Both the position numbers and the translations under genes were made by a program. DNA of 64,000 nt from contig CM057459.1 in NCBI GenBank assembly GCA_016271365.2, forward strand, positions 816,785,001 through 816,849,000, written 5' to 3'. Source of the stretch: Neoceratodus forsteri (lineage: Eukaryota > Chordata > Ceratodontiformes > Ceratodontidae). Shown here piece by piece: positions 21,010-33,529 of this stretch (positions within the stretch are counted from its first letter, which is position 1; the number at the start of each line of letters is the position of its first letter). The notes under the pieces are model-generated. The model did no database searches, had not been told where the DNA came from, and saw only the letters and a list, made by a program, of their open reading frames with translations.

Positions 21010-24000
21010 TAACTTAAAACCTACCAACATCAACCTCATCATTATCATCATATAGGAAATTGCCCTCGCAGTCATCAATGTCTGAATTGTGCCCACTAAG
21101 TAATTCTTTCTCCATGATATCATCTACCTCAATGGTAGGCCATTTCATGCTGCCAGTGCCACCAGGATTGTCCATTTCTCCCACATCACCACAACCATGA
21201 CCATGCTGGGGAACGAATACAGAGGTTGCAGTTCAAGCTGGTATGTGCACCTCATACATTTTTATGAATGTCAGCAAGGTGACATTTGAAGGTGAGAAGT
21301 ATGTATGACAATCCTGAACTATTGCACCAGCAGAACTCAATACCCTCTTGACACTTACACTGGAGGGTGGGCATGTCAGATACTTCAGTGCCACTGAGGT
21401 CAGCTCTGGCCATTCAGTGACCTTTCCACTCCAGTATAAAAGAGGATTATCAATTATTGACAGATGCCTGTTTTCAGCCAAATATGAGTCAACCATTCGC
21501 TGTGCTGCAATGAGTCCGATAGTTGACTCACCATCCTGTTCTCTGGATTCACTGATGCCACAAATCCCGACTTGGGACAAGGTACCCCAAAGTGGGATAA
21601 TGGCAACTGGCTTTGATGACAGACCACCTGGAACTGCAACTGCCTTACAGGATGTGCTTGATACTACTCCAAACTGACCTTCAGCCTGGTTATGCTGCTG
21701 AGGTTTTCTGACTTTGGCACAAGACTTCTTAGCCCCATGAACCAAGTGTACCAGTAGCCCACTGACATTTTTAACCCATTCAGGCCCTCCTCCAGTAGGG
21801 ACACAATTCCATGTTTGTATCATGGGTCTAGCATTGTTGCTATTGCAAAGTCATCACTGTGCTGAATGCTCAAGATGTGCTGATTGAAGTCGAATAGTGT
21901 CAGCATGTGTTTCAGCAACACATTACTAACACAGTCTCCAGAACCATCAAGGCTATGCTGTAGATTCAGCGATTTCTGCCTCAACACCCAGAGCAGTGGA
22001 ACTGATTTGCTGATGGAGGCAGACTCACCACTCACTGCCTGTGTGGCATGTTTAAAAGGCCTCGCAATTGTTATAACAGAGTCCATGAAGTGCCACTGTT
22101 CAGTCATGAGAGACATGGAGGCCCTGGAAGTGACACAGATACTGTGCATGGCAAGATATTCAGCTATTGTTTTGTATTGTTCATACAACCTCTCTGCCAT
22201 GTAAAAAGTGAAACTCCACCAGGTGACAACTTCCAGCTTGAGGCAGTGCTGTGGAAGGCTGTTTTGAATCTGCAGCTATCGAAGTTGGTCACAGGCCTTT
22301 GCAGATCATGAAAAGTGTGAACAGATACGGCATGCAGCTGTCAACATTTTCTTTACATCAGGGTGCTGCAGAAACTCCTGACCCACCAGATTTAAACAGT
22401 GGGCAATGCATGGAATCCAAACAAAGCCATCATTCATGATGCATTTAACCACATCTGACCCATTGTCACTTGCTATAAATCCAGCTCTCAGAGACAGGGG
22501 GTTCAGCCACTAGTCAAGTTCGGTCAGTAGCAAGTCTAGCATGTTTTCACCAGTGTGGGAACAGGCCACACTGTGCATTGCAAGCATTGCATGCTGTCAA
22601 ATTCCCAAATGATTGCTACCATGACAGTCTGCCTTACTACACTGATTATTCACACTACCACCAGCACAAACAACCCCCGGCACCTGCGCCCAATGTGCAG
22701 TTATACACAAATATGAACTTCCCACTGTTTTGCCACTTGTATACATATCCATACTTAAATGGATGAATGGACAGGAGGAATGTTGAAGGGCATGTCTTAC
22801 AGAGTCAGCCACAGTATGGTATTACTCGGGGACAGCACGGGTGGAAAAGTATCTCCTGGTTGGGACATTCCATTTCGGAAAGACACACATGCTGCAAACT
22901 GCCAGAATCTGGAATTCTCCATGAAGGAGAAGGGCAAAAGATCAGTTTCCAGTATTTCAGCTACAGCAGCATTAAGTTCACATGACACTGCATGATTGGG
23001 TGGGTACTTCCGGTTATGGGAAAAAACACTCTGCAACGTAGATTGACTTACATGTTTTGCATGGGATGTGGCAAATAGCTCTGCTCTGTGAATGGCCAGG
23101 GGTTGGATGTGGATGTGTGATGAAGAGGGCTGCACTTGGTGACAAATCCACAAATGAAGTTATTTTCCCCATTTTATGTACAGGGGTTGATGTGCCACTT
23201 GCACTAAACATACTGCATTGACCACCACCACCACCACTGCTTCACTGACCACCACTTGACAAGATTTCAAAATCATTATCCTTCCCAGCATCATGCATGT
23301 AGTAATCCTCTGGTGTTATTTCATTGCTACTGCAGACATTCCTACTTGATCTTACACTCATGGAAGGGGATAAGATGCTCAATAAGGTTGATGATGAGGG
23401 TGAATGCCCCACTGTGCCATTAGCTGCCATCTGGTGCCAGGTCCACAGTGCCACGTGCCTGTTCTTAAGATGTGTATGCTGGCCCCCCATGCCCAGATGA
23501 CTCCCCTTTTTATCTTGATTCATACATGCATGGCAAACCTGGCAGATTGCAACTAACTCATCATTTGCTTCTTGGACAAAAAAATACCAAAAAAGGGATT
23601 GTGATCCCCTACTTTTAACATGTCCCTGATACTGCTTATTGGACTCTGATTTTTTTGACCCCTGAAATGGAGGGTATGCTACATGATTTTTCAGGCTGGA
23701 CATACTTGGACTCCAACTGACCAGCATGACTACCTATGATTATTACTGGTCATCATCATCATCAACTGGAACTGCTAAATCACAACTTTTTTGAGAAGGG
23801 GGGATTTAACACCAACAGACCCAGACACAGCCACTTTCTTTTTATCTGGTTCCCAACAGGGGTCACTGACATCATCATCATATTCATCCCCATCATCCGC
23901 ATCCACATTTTCAGTTTGGAAGCTCTCATGTGGAGAACATGTTGCAACCACAGAAACATCATCAGCAGCATCACCCGATATTTTTGCACCACACTTTGAA

Positions 24001-24431
24001 TCATTGGATAGCAAAGGCATGACCTCAACAGAGCTGGAAGAAATGTGACATTGTGAGTTATCATTGCCATGATCAGAATCATTTTCAGCTACCGTGGGGA
24101 TGTTAAAAGGGAGTATGACATCATCTACACTGTCAGTCACAGCTTTAGACTCAACTATATTTTTTGAAATGGTTAACTGTTCAGAAGAAGAACTTGAGGC
24201 AGCAATACTCATGCCAGCAGAAAATGCCCTAACACCACCAGCTGGGACATCATCTCCTCCAACTGTGAGTGAAGCTACATATTGCACTATAAAAAACATT
24301 CATGGAGAAACCCCTTTATTGACATCAGCAGCTATACACTTCTGCGTACTACCATGCCCACAGACAATCTTGCCACTTGCAGCAGTGCCATAGCGAGAAA
24401 AAGCTTTGCTTGCACATCTCTTTGCAGGCAT
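21010..24431 (-). pseudogene. hAT-superfamily transposase with BED finger, frameshifted
   Basis: Cut-and-paste transposase on the minus strand. From the N-terminus: MPAKRCASKAF at 24431 to a stop at 24300; an acidic Ser-rich stretch (24299-23775); a BED zinc finger at about 23590-23460 with C-x2-C (ICQVC) and H-x4-H (HLKNRH); the block LLPFSFMEN near 22950; the catalytic-core pieces ASDNGS (about 22475) and CIAHCLNL (about 22400); the helical region at 22200-21820 ending ATMLDP; and the dimerisation domain WPELTSVALKYLTCPPSSVSVKRVLSSAG (broken here as WPELTSVALKYL, then CPPSSVSVKRVLSSAG) at about 21420-21320. An acidic tail continues past a stop at 21237 to about 21010. Many stops and frameshifts make it inactive. 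Closest in layout to vertebrate ZBED-like hAT elements. Confidence 0.85.
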
Positions 24432-25589
24432 TTTGGGGATCACCAAGAAAATTTGAAACAAAATTTAGATTTCTGAACTTTCAGTCTGGGCCTGTGGATG
24501 TGAGGCCAAAAAAAAAAAACAACTGTGGCTTGCAGTTGGAGACTGGGCACTAAACAGATGTGAAAGCACAGAGAGATTAAGATTGCACTGAGCAATCAAG
24601 AAGAGATGCAGGTGCAAAGTTACAACAACACCTTAACCAGTGCTCACATGTCACAATCCAATCTGGAAAAGAATACCTTTTGCTGGTTGGGGGGGTAGCG
24701 CACTGCAGTTACGGTTCAAAACCAAGATACCACAAAGCAGTACAAAATCATGCAGGTGCAGTAGATAGCAGGTTCACACTGCTGCAATTACTCTGTGACA
24801 CAATAAAAGGAGTCTGATTTGATGGCACGCATCGCACACACACTCACACACACAGTGCAAGTAATGTGTAGCAAATTGTAAACTTCAGTAATATAGCCAA
24901 ATCTTTTAAACAAACTGAAATTATGCACTGCTGCACCACAACAATCAGCCAACAAATGTCAAGAATTACTGAAAATATTACTGCCTGTACATTAACACAG
25001 TTATGCAACAAAAATATAACCAAAACACAAAGACTGCCTTTTTCTCCCAGTTAATCTACCTACATCACAGATATGCCCCTCCCCCAAAGCGCACTTCAAG
25101 TGTCTGTCAGTACACAGACTGAATGTTCTAAATTAACATTTGAAATCCACACACAAACTATAAACACTTGATGATATGAGCACAGGAGGGTTTCCTACAA
25201 TCGATGTACTAAATTTTGAACAAAAACAATGGCTCAAAAAGGCTTTTTTAACAGCTTTTAGAGGGTTTGAATTGCAGAGCTCTGAGAGCAAACTGCCTCC
25301 AGCTACCACTACACACACACTACACAGAACTGAGGCTGTGTAGAACAATATAGAGCCTATGTGACCTGCAATCCAATAAGTCACTGCAAAATTTTCCTAG
25401 TAGCTCAATTACAAGGCAAAATGATGCGGAGTACAATGATTTCTATGCACTTCACATTAAAATTGGTACAGAAGTGGTTGGAGAAAGGTGGAGTAATGTG
25501 AAGCCCACTGATAAGAATGACTTTGCGTTCCTCATTATGATGCAAAGTACTCCGCTTTGCTTTGTGGAATACTTTACGGATTCCTCATT
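24432..25589. other. hAT 5' flanking region
   Basis: Lies between the transposase start and the putative terminus. It contains a short (AC)n run near 24836-24852 and no gene that I can support. Confidence 0.4.
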
Positions 25590-25639
25590 ACTCCATGAAT
25601 TGCTTCATGAGTGAATTTTTGCCATTTCACCCACCACTA
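25590..25639. repeat. putative hAT terminal inverted repeat (right end)
   Basis: Read on the minus strand from 25639 it begins TAGTGGTGGGTGAAATGGC and continues AAAAATTCACTC. This resembles the CAGWGGTGGGTAGAGTA-type ends of vertebrate hAT elements, with the first C changed to T. The matching left end was not found with confidence; a weak candidate is CAGTGGTGTGATGG at about 17741. Confidence 0.4.
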
Positions 25640-26280
25640 AAATTAGTGAATAGATAATGAGAAGTGTAATTGCTGATCACAGAGGTGAGCATTAGTAGCA
25701 AGCCTCCTCCCATGTGCCAGGGTTGTAAGGCAGACCTTTACTAATATGCCTTTCTGTTGGGGAATTGAAGAGTAGTTTGCTGTTACAGATTTCACAGTGC
25801 TCTGCAAGAATAAGAACACCACAATGAGGATGGCATCAACAATGTCCCTGGAAGCGCAGCTCTGAGATATACAAGAAGCATGGTGGGAATGGCTCAAATC
25901 CTGCTTGGAAGGGACCAGCATTACCGGAAGGGGCCTGAGCAGCAGTGAAGAGCAAACAACAGGTGAAGAAGCCAGCAGTACCTGAAGATGGATTATTTTT
26001 ACTAACAGTTTGAAATGTAAAGGTGATAACTCAGTGGTTTCAATGCACATACAAAACAATTATTATAGATGTAAAAAGTGCTGTAATAACACCTTAACAC
26101 ACACTTAATAAAACAGTCAATTTCCTATTTAACCTGCTCGATTAAATACAGTCGAAGGAGGACCTAGACCCTCAGTGACATCATTTCCTGTCAGGATTCC
26201 AAAACATATGGCTGCCACCAGCACTTAATTACAGGGTAATTTACATATGAATAACTCTGGACTGTAAAGACTCACAGATA
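25640..26280. other. no recognised feature
   Basis: Short frames only. Confidence 0.35.
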
Positions 26281-26748
26281 AACACAATAGCTCAATCAAA
26301 TTAACTTTTTATGGGCTTTCGGACATCAAGAAATTCTGTTGATGATGACAGTTCCTCTTTAACCCTGGAAGGAGTTTTCAAATGGTTGCATCAAAGCAAA
26401 ACTGACCAAAAAGGCATTGGCCACTGGTACCGGATGAAGGCCCTGGTTCAGTCAGCTTGGGACATGCAGTTATTCACGGCTACATATGTGGCCATCTACA
26501 TAGCATGGGGTGGGGTCTTCCTGCATCATATGGACTGCAAGCCTGTGGCAGCTTATCAGTTTAAGCTTATACTGAGGATAGTAGTCAGCCAGGCTGGCCC
26601 GAATTCTCAGGATCACAACACCCATTCCTTCAGGATCAGGGTGGTAATGACTGCCAAAAGCCAGTGCCTGTCAGATAGTGACTTCCAGGCCAATGAATTG
26701 TGGAAGTCTCAAGAGTTCTTATGCTATGTCTACCTGCATTTGCTTTAA
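26281..26748 (+). pseudogene. tyrosine recombinase fragment (Ngaro/DIRS- or Crypton-like)
   Basis: A 145-codon open frame from 26311. It holds the SKTDQKGIGHW block usual before the catalytic Lys strand; then PVAAYQFKLIL, HSFRI with the catalytic Arg (about residue 107), and the end block LWKSQEFLCYVYLHL with the presumed nucleophile Tyr. The H-x2-R spacing and the final G/L-W-x-S-x2-F-x2-Y pattern are those of eukaryotic transposon tyrosine recombinases, which cut and rejoin DNA through a covalent tyrosine link. The domain's N-terminal half and first catalytic Arg are missing. Residues next to HSFRI (RVVMTAK instead of the usual GAATTAA) suggest decay. The SGNH-like sequence directly downstream supports a Ngaro-type retrotransposon. 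Confidence 0.65.
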
Positions 26749-26794
26749 CAAACTTGCCATGCCATTTTCCAGGTTCCCTGAGTGGCTCCAAGAG

Positions 26795-27310
26795 TATATG
26801 GATCTATAGGCATTATTTCATATACTGGGCTATGGAGTGAACAACTCATTAGCCAGGGGAAAGAGCCTATCAATTCCATGACAAAGGTGCAAATTCATTG
26901 AATGAGCAAGAGAAGCTTGTGCTGTGAGGAACTTCTCCACAGTTCAATGGTGGAAGCTGAAATACAGCATGTACCAGACATCCTGGTGATTGAGCTGGAT
27001 GGGAATGACCTAGGGCTCTTGAAATCAGTTGATCTACTCCTGATGATGAAGTAAGACCTATTTTTCATAAAGGAATCGTGCCCTCAGACCTAGATCATGT
27101 GATCTCATCTAAGTCAATGGATGCACTGACTGCATGAAATGGACTTTAAAGCTATGGACTTAGCATGTATTGGCATCAACAGGGAAATATAACCATTCAT
27201 AGAGCCTACTGGGAAACTGTGGTTCAGCAAAGGGACATTAACACCTCCTGCCAAGGCCTTTATGCTAAGGACAGTGTGCTGCTGAGGGATGAAGATGTGA
27301 TTTGTTGTTA
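26795..27310 (+). pseudogene. SGNH (GDSL-like) hydrolase remnant downstream of the recombinase
   Basis: Seen over several frames: SIWIYRHYFIYWAME (about 26795-26840), then PGERAYQF, then PDILVIELDGNDLGLLKSVD (about 26970-27030) with the GND block III intact. The block I region normally holding the serine reads YRHY, so the nucleophile is lost. In tyrosine-recombinase retrotransposons of the Ngaro type, an SGNH domain accompanies the recombinase; the order here matches. Stops at several points make it dead. Confidence 0.55.
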
Positions 27311-28560
27311 AATTCTATTTATCAGGTCTTTGTAAAGCAATTGGAGTGAGCTGTTTGGGAGTCAGGATGCATTCATTCTGTGGTACTTTTGGAGTATCGA
27401 AGACCAATGGTACAGGGGAAAAGGGGGTAAGAGTTGAATTCTTCTGAGGGGCTCATCACCCGAGGTGAGGTGAGGTGAGGCCTGGGGGATGACTAGACTT
27501 GGATCCTGTTTGGGAGGAGTCATAGTTCAACCTCATCAGGCTATCCTGTGAGAGTGGTGGCACCAAAAGTGGGCAATCACTCACCAACTGAGAATAATTA
27601 AGGAGAGGTGAATGACTGAAGCCCATAAACTATGCAATTGAGTAGTGCAGATATAGCTTTCTATCTTCTGTGTAACAGTACTCCAAGAAAGTAGTATCAG
27701 GCTATTTGGTAACAATTATTGATGCAGTCACATCATCACACATCTGTCTTGGGAGGTGGGTAAAATGATAAATAATACAGCAGCAGCGGTGAATGGTGAT
27801 GAGTGTGCAATCAGACCATACATTACATAACTGTAGTTGTACAGATGTATGCTCTTTAGTAGTGAGCAATGGACAGCAGTTAGTGAAGGATGGGTGGAGC
27901 ATGCAGCAGCAGCAACGGGTAACTCAGAATAGGAGGAGGAGGAAGAGCAGCAATCCGGAGCTTAGGTACATGAATGTAATGATGTAGTTCTGTTCTTCGT
28001 AGTAGCAGCAGTACTCTTTGCAGTGGATGTTATACTTAAGGGTTTAACAACACTTTATTGCTTCAACATCCTCCATTATTTTTTCTGTTTTGCAAACTCC
28101 CAAGAAAGATCAATGACCAGATCATCAGCACCTATGTCATCATAGTCCTCGGCTTCCTCCTCCCCCTTTCTCCCACCCCTACTCCTACTCTATTTTTAGT
28201 TCCTCTTTTTCCACAGTTGTAATTGGTGCCAGTGTGCTGACTTACTCAGTAAAATATTTCACTAAAAGGACCCACTTTTCTAGTTGGTGCTGCCATTGAT
28301 GGGGTGGATACATCATATGTGTTTTCTTGGCTGACTTTCACCCACCTCAACCACAAATACAGCCCAATCAATTGCTGAAAACACCATAAGATAAATCCAG
28401 TATGCACTGCTCCTGATGCTGATAGTGATCCATGGCCATGCCCATCAGAGCCAATTATGCACTAGACAGCATAATACAAACAATAGGGGGCACTTCACTA
28501 CTCAAAGCAATTACAATACCAATTAACAAAATAACGAGTCTGAGTCTTTTTGAGAGAAGC
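27311..28560. other. no recognised feature
   Basis: Short frames only. There is a GAGGTGAGGTGAG run near 27465. Confidence 0.35.
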
Positions 28561-28589
28561 TAACAGTAAGCTCACAGAAGCCAAAAAAT

Positions 28590-28885
28590 GTCCCCAAAAG
28601 GAAATACAAAGCTAGACGTGGCAATGTGTTTATGTTTAACTTATCAAATGATAAAGAATTTATGGCACTTCTTGGACTATCTTTCAATATCAGGAACTGT
28701 AACCTTAGAAGCCGTAAGTATCAGTTACTATTAACATATCCCAGAAATGACATTAGACGCTATTTTTTTACTCAAAGGATTATACCAATTTGGAATTCAC
28801 TACTAAAGGCCCTACTAGATACAGATAACCCCACCACCTTTAAAATTAATTTTGATAAATATTTACTATACAAAATGTAAACACT
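28590..28885 (+). pseudogene. CR1/Rex1-like LINE C-terminal fragment
   Basis: An 84-codon frame (28626-28880) with NIRNCNLRSRKYQLL, RYFFTQRIIPIWNSLLKAL and TFKINFDKYL. This is the usual last segment of CR1/Rex-type ORF2 proteins (FFxxRVIPxWNxLP, then FKxxLDK). It is 5'-truncated; no RT box precedes it. Confidence 0.65.
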
Positions 28886-30050
28886 TCCAGATCTCTGGAG
28901 ATGTATTTATATGGGCTTTCGCCTTCTGTACATCTATGATTCTTAGTATGAACCTTAGTATGAACAAGTGGCGAAGAAGACACAGAAATAGACCACCCTT
29001 CAACTTAATTTTTCATTCACCCTGTGCTGCTCACTTTGCAGTTCACTGTTGCATTGCACAGCTCAAGTCATGCCGTATTTAAGCAATAGTGACTGAGAAG
29101 CCAATCATTTCTGAGGGATTAGTGACTGGTTGGGGGGCTGATCAGCAAGAGCCACCTCCCTCTGGCCAGTCATTAATCCAAGGAAATGACTGGCTTCAAG
29201 GTTGTTATTGTGATTATAAGTCTAGTCGCAATAACAACTTTTATTTTTTTAGTTCTATTTTAGTTTTAGTTGTGTAACACAAGCCAAGTGTGCCACACAG
29301 CGCCAGTTAGCAGTTGAATCAGTCATTTCTAAGATGTTAATGACTGATCCAGTAGCCAATCAGAATCCTTGCTAGGTTCATGAATAATTAATTAGACTTA
29401 TAATTGGTATTTCAGCACAGTACCTCTTTTGTCTCATAGTGGCTACTTTTTTGCACTATGCGTTTGAGGTCTGTTTGTCCCTCATATCTTTCTAGCAATG
29501 TATAGGCTCATCTCCATTAGATATGCATATGATAGATAGATAAACATGTTATTTTATACAGGATATTCCATGTAGTTTGGAAAACATCCCTGTTTACAAG
29601 ACTGTCCTGTGTATAAAAGTTACAAAACACATCTAAGATAAAATGACATACATTTCAACAGTACATAACACAACTTATATACATTTATCATTCTATATCT
29701 ACAACTGTACACATGTGATAAATTTTCCTGGTTTGCTAACAATTATAAATCAGTGGGAAATAATTGTTTACATCAGAAATACATTTGTAATGGGAGGTAG
29801 CTATCTCATTTGTTTACAGTTTTCTGCTTGTTCTACTAGTTTAAGTTCTCTTCTATTACATCCAATCATACTCAGCATTTCACTCATTTGTTTAATTTCT
29901 ATGTGGGGCATTTTTTTTCTGAGAACTCCCAATTTCTTTTTTTGGTGTCTGATAAATTTGTGTATATCTAGATAAGGCAGATTATATGGTGCATTTTTTT
30001 TTCATTCATATAATTCTGATGCCACTTAAATGTGAGCTTTAAAACACTGT
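28886..30050. other. no recognised feature
   Basis: AT-rich sequence; short frames only. A CAGTCATTTCT/AGTGACTG-type stretch recurs loosely at 29090 and 29315. Confidence 0.35.
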
Positions 30051-30059
30051 GTTGTGATC

Positions 30060-30235
30060 TGTGTACCCGACCCCCAGATGAAGAGTTATGTCAGAAGCCT
30101 GAAGCATTGCGTTTTCCTATGATTCACTCTCAGTTACTTTCTATTGTACCTAAATGCCTTTTCATATAAAATAAAACCAGTTGGAATCCTGTGCATCCAC
30201 CATCTGCTTTTTTCCTGATATCCTGCTTTTTATAG
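30060..30235 (+). repeat. Penelope-type LTR-like fragment with decayed hammerhead-like motif
   Basis: The order AGATGAAGAG, GCCTGAAGCATTGCG and then an AT-rich stretch with AAATAAAACC-like sequence, ending in GTGCATCCACCATCTGC, resembles the LTR-like ends of Penelope elements (CTGATGAAG...CGAAACGTTGCG...). Core bases are changed. Only this part is visible. Confidence 0.35.
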
Positions 30236-30248
30236 ATTGTACTCTTCT

Positions 30249-30455
30249 TTCAGCTGTGAACGTGCAGTTCTGTTTTTAATCCTCCCCATCTGCACCACCT
30301 AGCACCAGCACTAAAAAATAGAATCTTAACCATCTCCTTCTAGCTGCAGCTCTGCTGTGAGTGTGCAGTTATGTTTTTTTTCCTCTCACCATCCCACAAC
30401 CCTGACCAGCACTAAAAAATAGGTACTTAACCAACTTCTTCTATCTGCAGTCTGA
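30249..30455. repeat. tandem repeat, two units of about 102 bp
   Basis: CAGCTGTGAACGTGCAGTT...CACTAAAAAATAG...TTAACCA is followed by CTGCTGTGAGTGTGCAGTT...CACTAAAAAATAG...TTAACCA. Confidence 0.6.
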
Positions 30456-30949
30456 TCCCTCCCAGCTCCATACCTGACAGACACCCCAAAAACAATTCAA
30501 ATATATGTCTCCATGTCTACTGTTCCACTGTAATTTATTTACACAGATTATTCCAGCTGAAATTAAATATCTGATTTCCACTGGGGTCTTAAACTGTTTC
30601 TACCATTTTCCACAGCTTGATGACAGGAGCACTGGGAGGTTAGGAGACATGCCCAAGATCCTAATCACTGCCTGCTACTCCACCTGACACACCAAGAAAT
30701 GGTTATCGCTCTCTATTACTGTTGCATCCTATTCCACCGATTTCTATGACCTTACACAAGCAAACCAACAGACTTTTTCATGATGTCCAGTGGCATACTT
30801 ACTTCTGTTACACCAGTTCCACAAGTGCTGGGACCATTTCTGCTAACTTACTCAGTTGGCCACCTTCTGAATTGAAAACTGTTATCTGGGTTAAAGTCTC
30901 ACTATTGATAACAGAGGCTTTCATTAAAATTAAATGTAATTTTTAGGAA

Positions 30950-31900
30950 TGTATATATTATAGGGCTGTAGTTGTTACCCTATAGTTAGGGTATAATGTT
31001 ATCCTATGAAATGCATGAGTGCAAGATCGCAATTGTCAAATGGCAATCAGAAAACACCGAGGCTAAAATAGAGATCATGAAATGCTGTGATCTCCGAAAC
31101 AGTGCCCTTCGACTTTCTTCCCCTCCTCACGTTCCCCCCTCCCCTGGAGCTGATTTTATATAGAAAAGGGTGTGCAGTGTTGTCGCCTTTTTGACAATCG
31201 CTGTTATTTCCCAGTTGCTACTTTGTGTCTCACTGTTTTCCAGTCGCTATTTTAGGCTCGAAATCACATAGAACTGGATTGAATGGCCACTTCTATGTTA
31301 AACCCACAATTTTGAACTATAATAACATTGCAACCGTTCAACTGATTTGCATGAAATTTTGCATATGCATATGCCTAAAAGATGAATGATCTCTTGATAT
31401 GGCGAGTTTTGTTCTGATTGGATGTGTGGGTGTGGAGAAAAGGAGTTTCAAAAAGTGTGAAAAAAAGGTATTTTGGGTAAAATTCTTTGTCACACCACTG
31501 CCCAAAAATGGTGTGTAATTTATGTCTGAAATTTGTACTGTATATAGGTCTTGGGTCACAGATGTGCCTATTGAAGGTTTGCTAAAAAATATTAATCTGT
31601 TCCACAGTTATTAAATTTTAAAGTTTCCCATTATTTCATACGGGAATTTCACTTTCCAGTTAGATGTGAACCTTGACAAAGGATTCTTTGTCGCAGATGG
31701 GCAATCCTTTGTGGCAAATGAGTAATCCTTTGTCACAAATGGGGAATCTTTTCTCGTGCTGCCACAATCTTGTTTTTTCTTATCGAGGCAAACAAAGTTA
31801 AAAAACAGAAAACAATTATGTTTTCTGAAGTAGCCAGTATATATGTTCCGCTAATCGGAACCCATTTTATTGGATTCTGCTGTTAGGTTTTTTTTTTTAT
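30950..31900 (+). repeat. module X, copy 1, with decayed terminal hairpin
   Basis: Begins at a decayed hairpin (TATAGGG 30959-30965 with CCCTATA 30978-30984) followed by GTTAGGGT. Further in, 31310-31360 has AATAACATTGCAACC and TGATTTGCATGAAATT, and 31558-31660 has GATGTGCCTATTGAAGG, AAAAAATATTAAT and CCCATTATTTCATACGG. The same order occurs at 39.48, 41.61 and 48.76 kb. About 300 bp of extra sequence separates hairpin and module here. Non-coding. Confidence 0.5.
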
Positions 31901-32149
31901 AAATCACCTGGAAATGTGTTTTTTAGATGCCAAAATCCTTTTTCACAAATTGCAAAAAAACAAGTAACAATAAAGGACCCTGTTTCACAATTTGAGAAAA
32001 AAGATTTCTCTTTTTCTGCAAACTGTCAAAAAGGAACTGCGTAAAAAGTATACTTTTTTGCAATTTGCAAAGTAATGACTGCCCAGATGGAATTTTGTCC
32101 CCCTCAATCTCTGTGTGCTGCCATTGCCATCCTGTTGCATAAAAATAAT

Positions 32150-32725
32150 TCACTGGTAGTCTAGTGGTCCCTCTCCCACCCCTGTCCTCTGATCACTGTC
32201 TGGTTGTGTAACAAATAATTTCCTGGTAGTTTAGCTGTCCCTCTCCCCTTCCCGGATGTATGATCGCCATCCACGTATAAAAATATGTATTTCTTTGGTA
32301 GTCTAGTGGACCTTCCCCAATGTCCAATCATTGTCCCTATATAAAAAATATATTTCCCTGGTAGTCTAGTTGTTCCTCCCTCTATGTCTGATTGCCGTCC
32401 CAGTATAAAAATATATATTTCCCTTGTAATCTAGTGGACCCTTCCACCTCCGCCGATGTCTGATTGTTGTCCCCATATAAAAAAATATATATTTATCTGG
32501 TAGTCAAGTGATCCCTTACCCCTTCTCTGATGTCCAATCACTGTCCCTTTATAACAAATATATTTCCCTTGTAGTCTAGTGGTCCCTTTCCTCCCCTCGA
32601 GGTCAAACCCAGTCCCATTAATGCTTTTTAAATTTCTCTGGTAGTCTAGTGGTCCCTCCCTATCCCTGATCCCCATCAAGTGAAAACACAGTAATAGATC
32701 CCTGGTGGTATAGTGGATCCCCCAC
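32150..32725 (+). repeat. nine-unit tandem array with tRNA-Glu-like unit starts
   Basis: Units of 63-74 bp begin at about 32153, 32223, 32295, 32358, 32424, 32497, 32568, 32638 and 32702. Each starts with a variant of TCCCTGGTAGTCTAGTGG followed by a C-rich stretch, TGTCCAATC-like sequence and an AT-rich end. The last unit reads TCCCTGGTGGTATAGTGG. This is very close to the first 18 bases of vertebrate tRNA-Glu, which include the A box; the anticodon half and B box are absent, so these are not tRNA genes. Confidence 0.7.
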
Positions 32726-32819
32726 CCCCCTACCCTGTCAGGTAGTCACCCACCACCATGCTCCCCCATCCCAACTCCCAGCCAGTGACCAGCACAGCCC
32801 TCCTCTAACCATCATGGCT

Positions 32820-33370
32820 GGCTACTGACTGAGCTGTGAATGAGTGTGTACTTTACAGTTTTCAGCTTTGGTGCATATCTTTGTCATTTTTAATGATCTT
32901 GATACCAAATTTTCAACATACCCTTTGTGAGACCCCTCATCATGAACAATGTTGTTGTCATTTTGCAAATCCTGGCAAAAGGTGATTTTGTGGTCATTTA
33001 ATGAAATCACCTTTTGAGCTGGATTTCAAAATTGTCACCATACTTGTTCATGAGGTGGGGTCATAAGAGGGGTATGTTAAACATTTGGCATCAAACTATG
33101 ATAAAATGGCAATGTTGTGTGCATCTGTTGACATTTCACTAAGCTCACGTCCAACTTTCATAATTTTCAATATTTTCACCCTGGATTTTCAACATAGCCT
33201 TTTCTTGACATCAGCTCATGAATGTGACAGCTGCCAGTTTTCAAATCCTGGCCAAATTGTGTTTTCTCTTCTGTGGCATGGAATAATGTTGTGGTGGTGT
33301 GGAATGACATTTCATCAGGAATTTGAAAATTCTCAGCCCAACATTCATGAGGAGGGATAATAACAAGGCT
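32820..33370. repeat. module Y (TTTTCAACA/CATGAAC type), inverted pair
   Basis: Contains AAATTTTCAACATACC, CCCTCATCATGAACAATG and AAAGGTGATTTTG, then the same in the other direction. The same motifs recur at 43990-44540 and 46200-47000. Non-coding. Confidence 0.5.
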
Positions 33371-33529
33371 ATGCTGACAACTTGGTTGCTGTTTTGGCTG
33401 GAATGCTTCCACGGCAACATACATGTATGCATCTATGAAGGGATGGGAGTGAGAGGCCGAGAGGGTGCTGTGCTCCCACAGCCAAATGAGGATACAATTA
33501 TACTATCTCAAAATGTAAGGAAATTCTTT

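Noticed and set aside
32150..32725. tRNA-Glu genes or a CRISPR array
   Set aside because: Only the first 18 nt resemble the tRNA, with no anticodon arm or B box; the units vary throughout, unlike CRISPR repeats, and the genome is eukaryotic.
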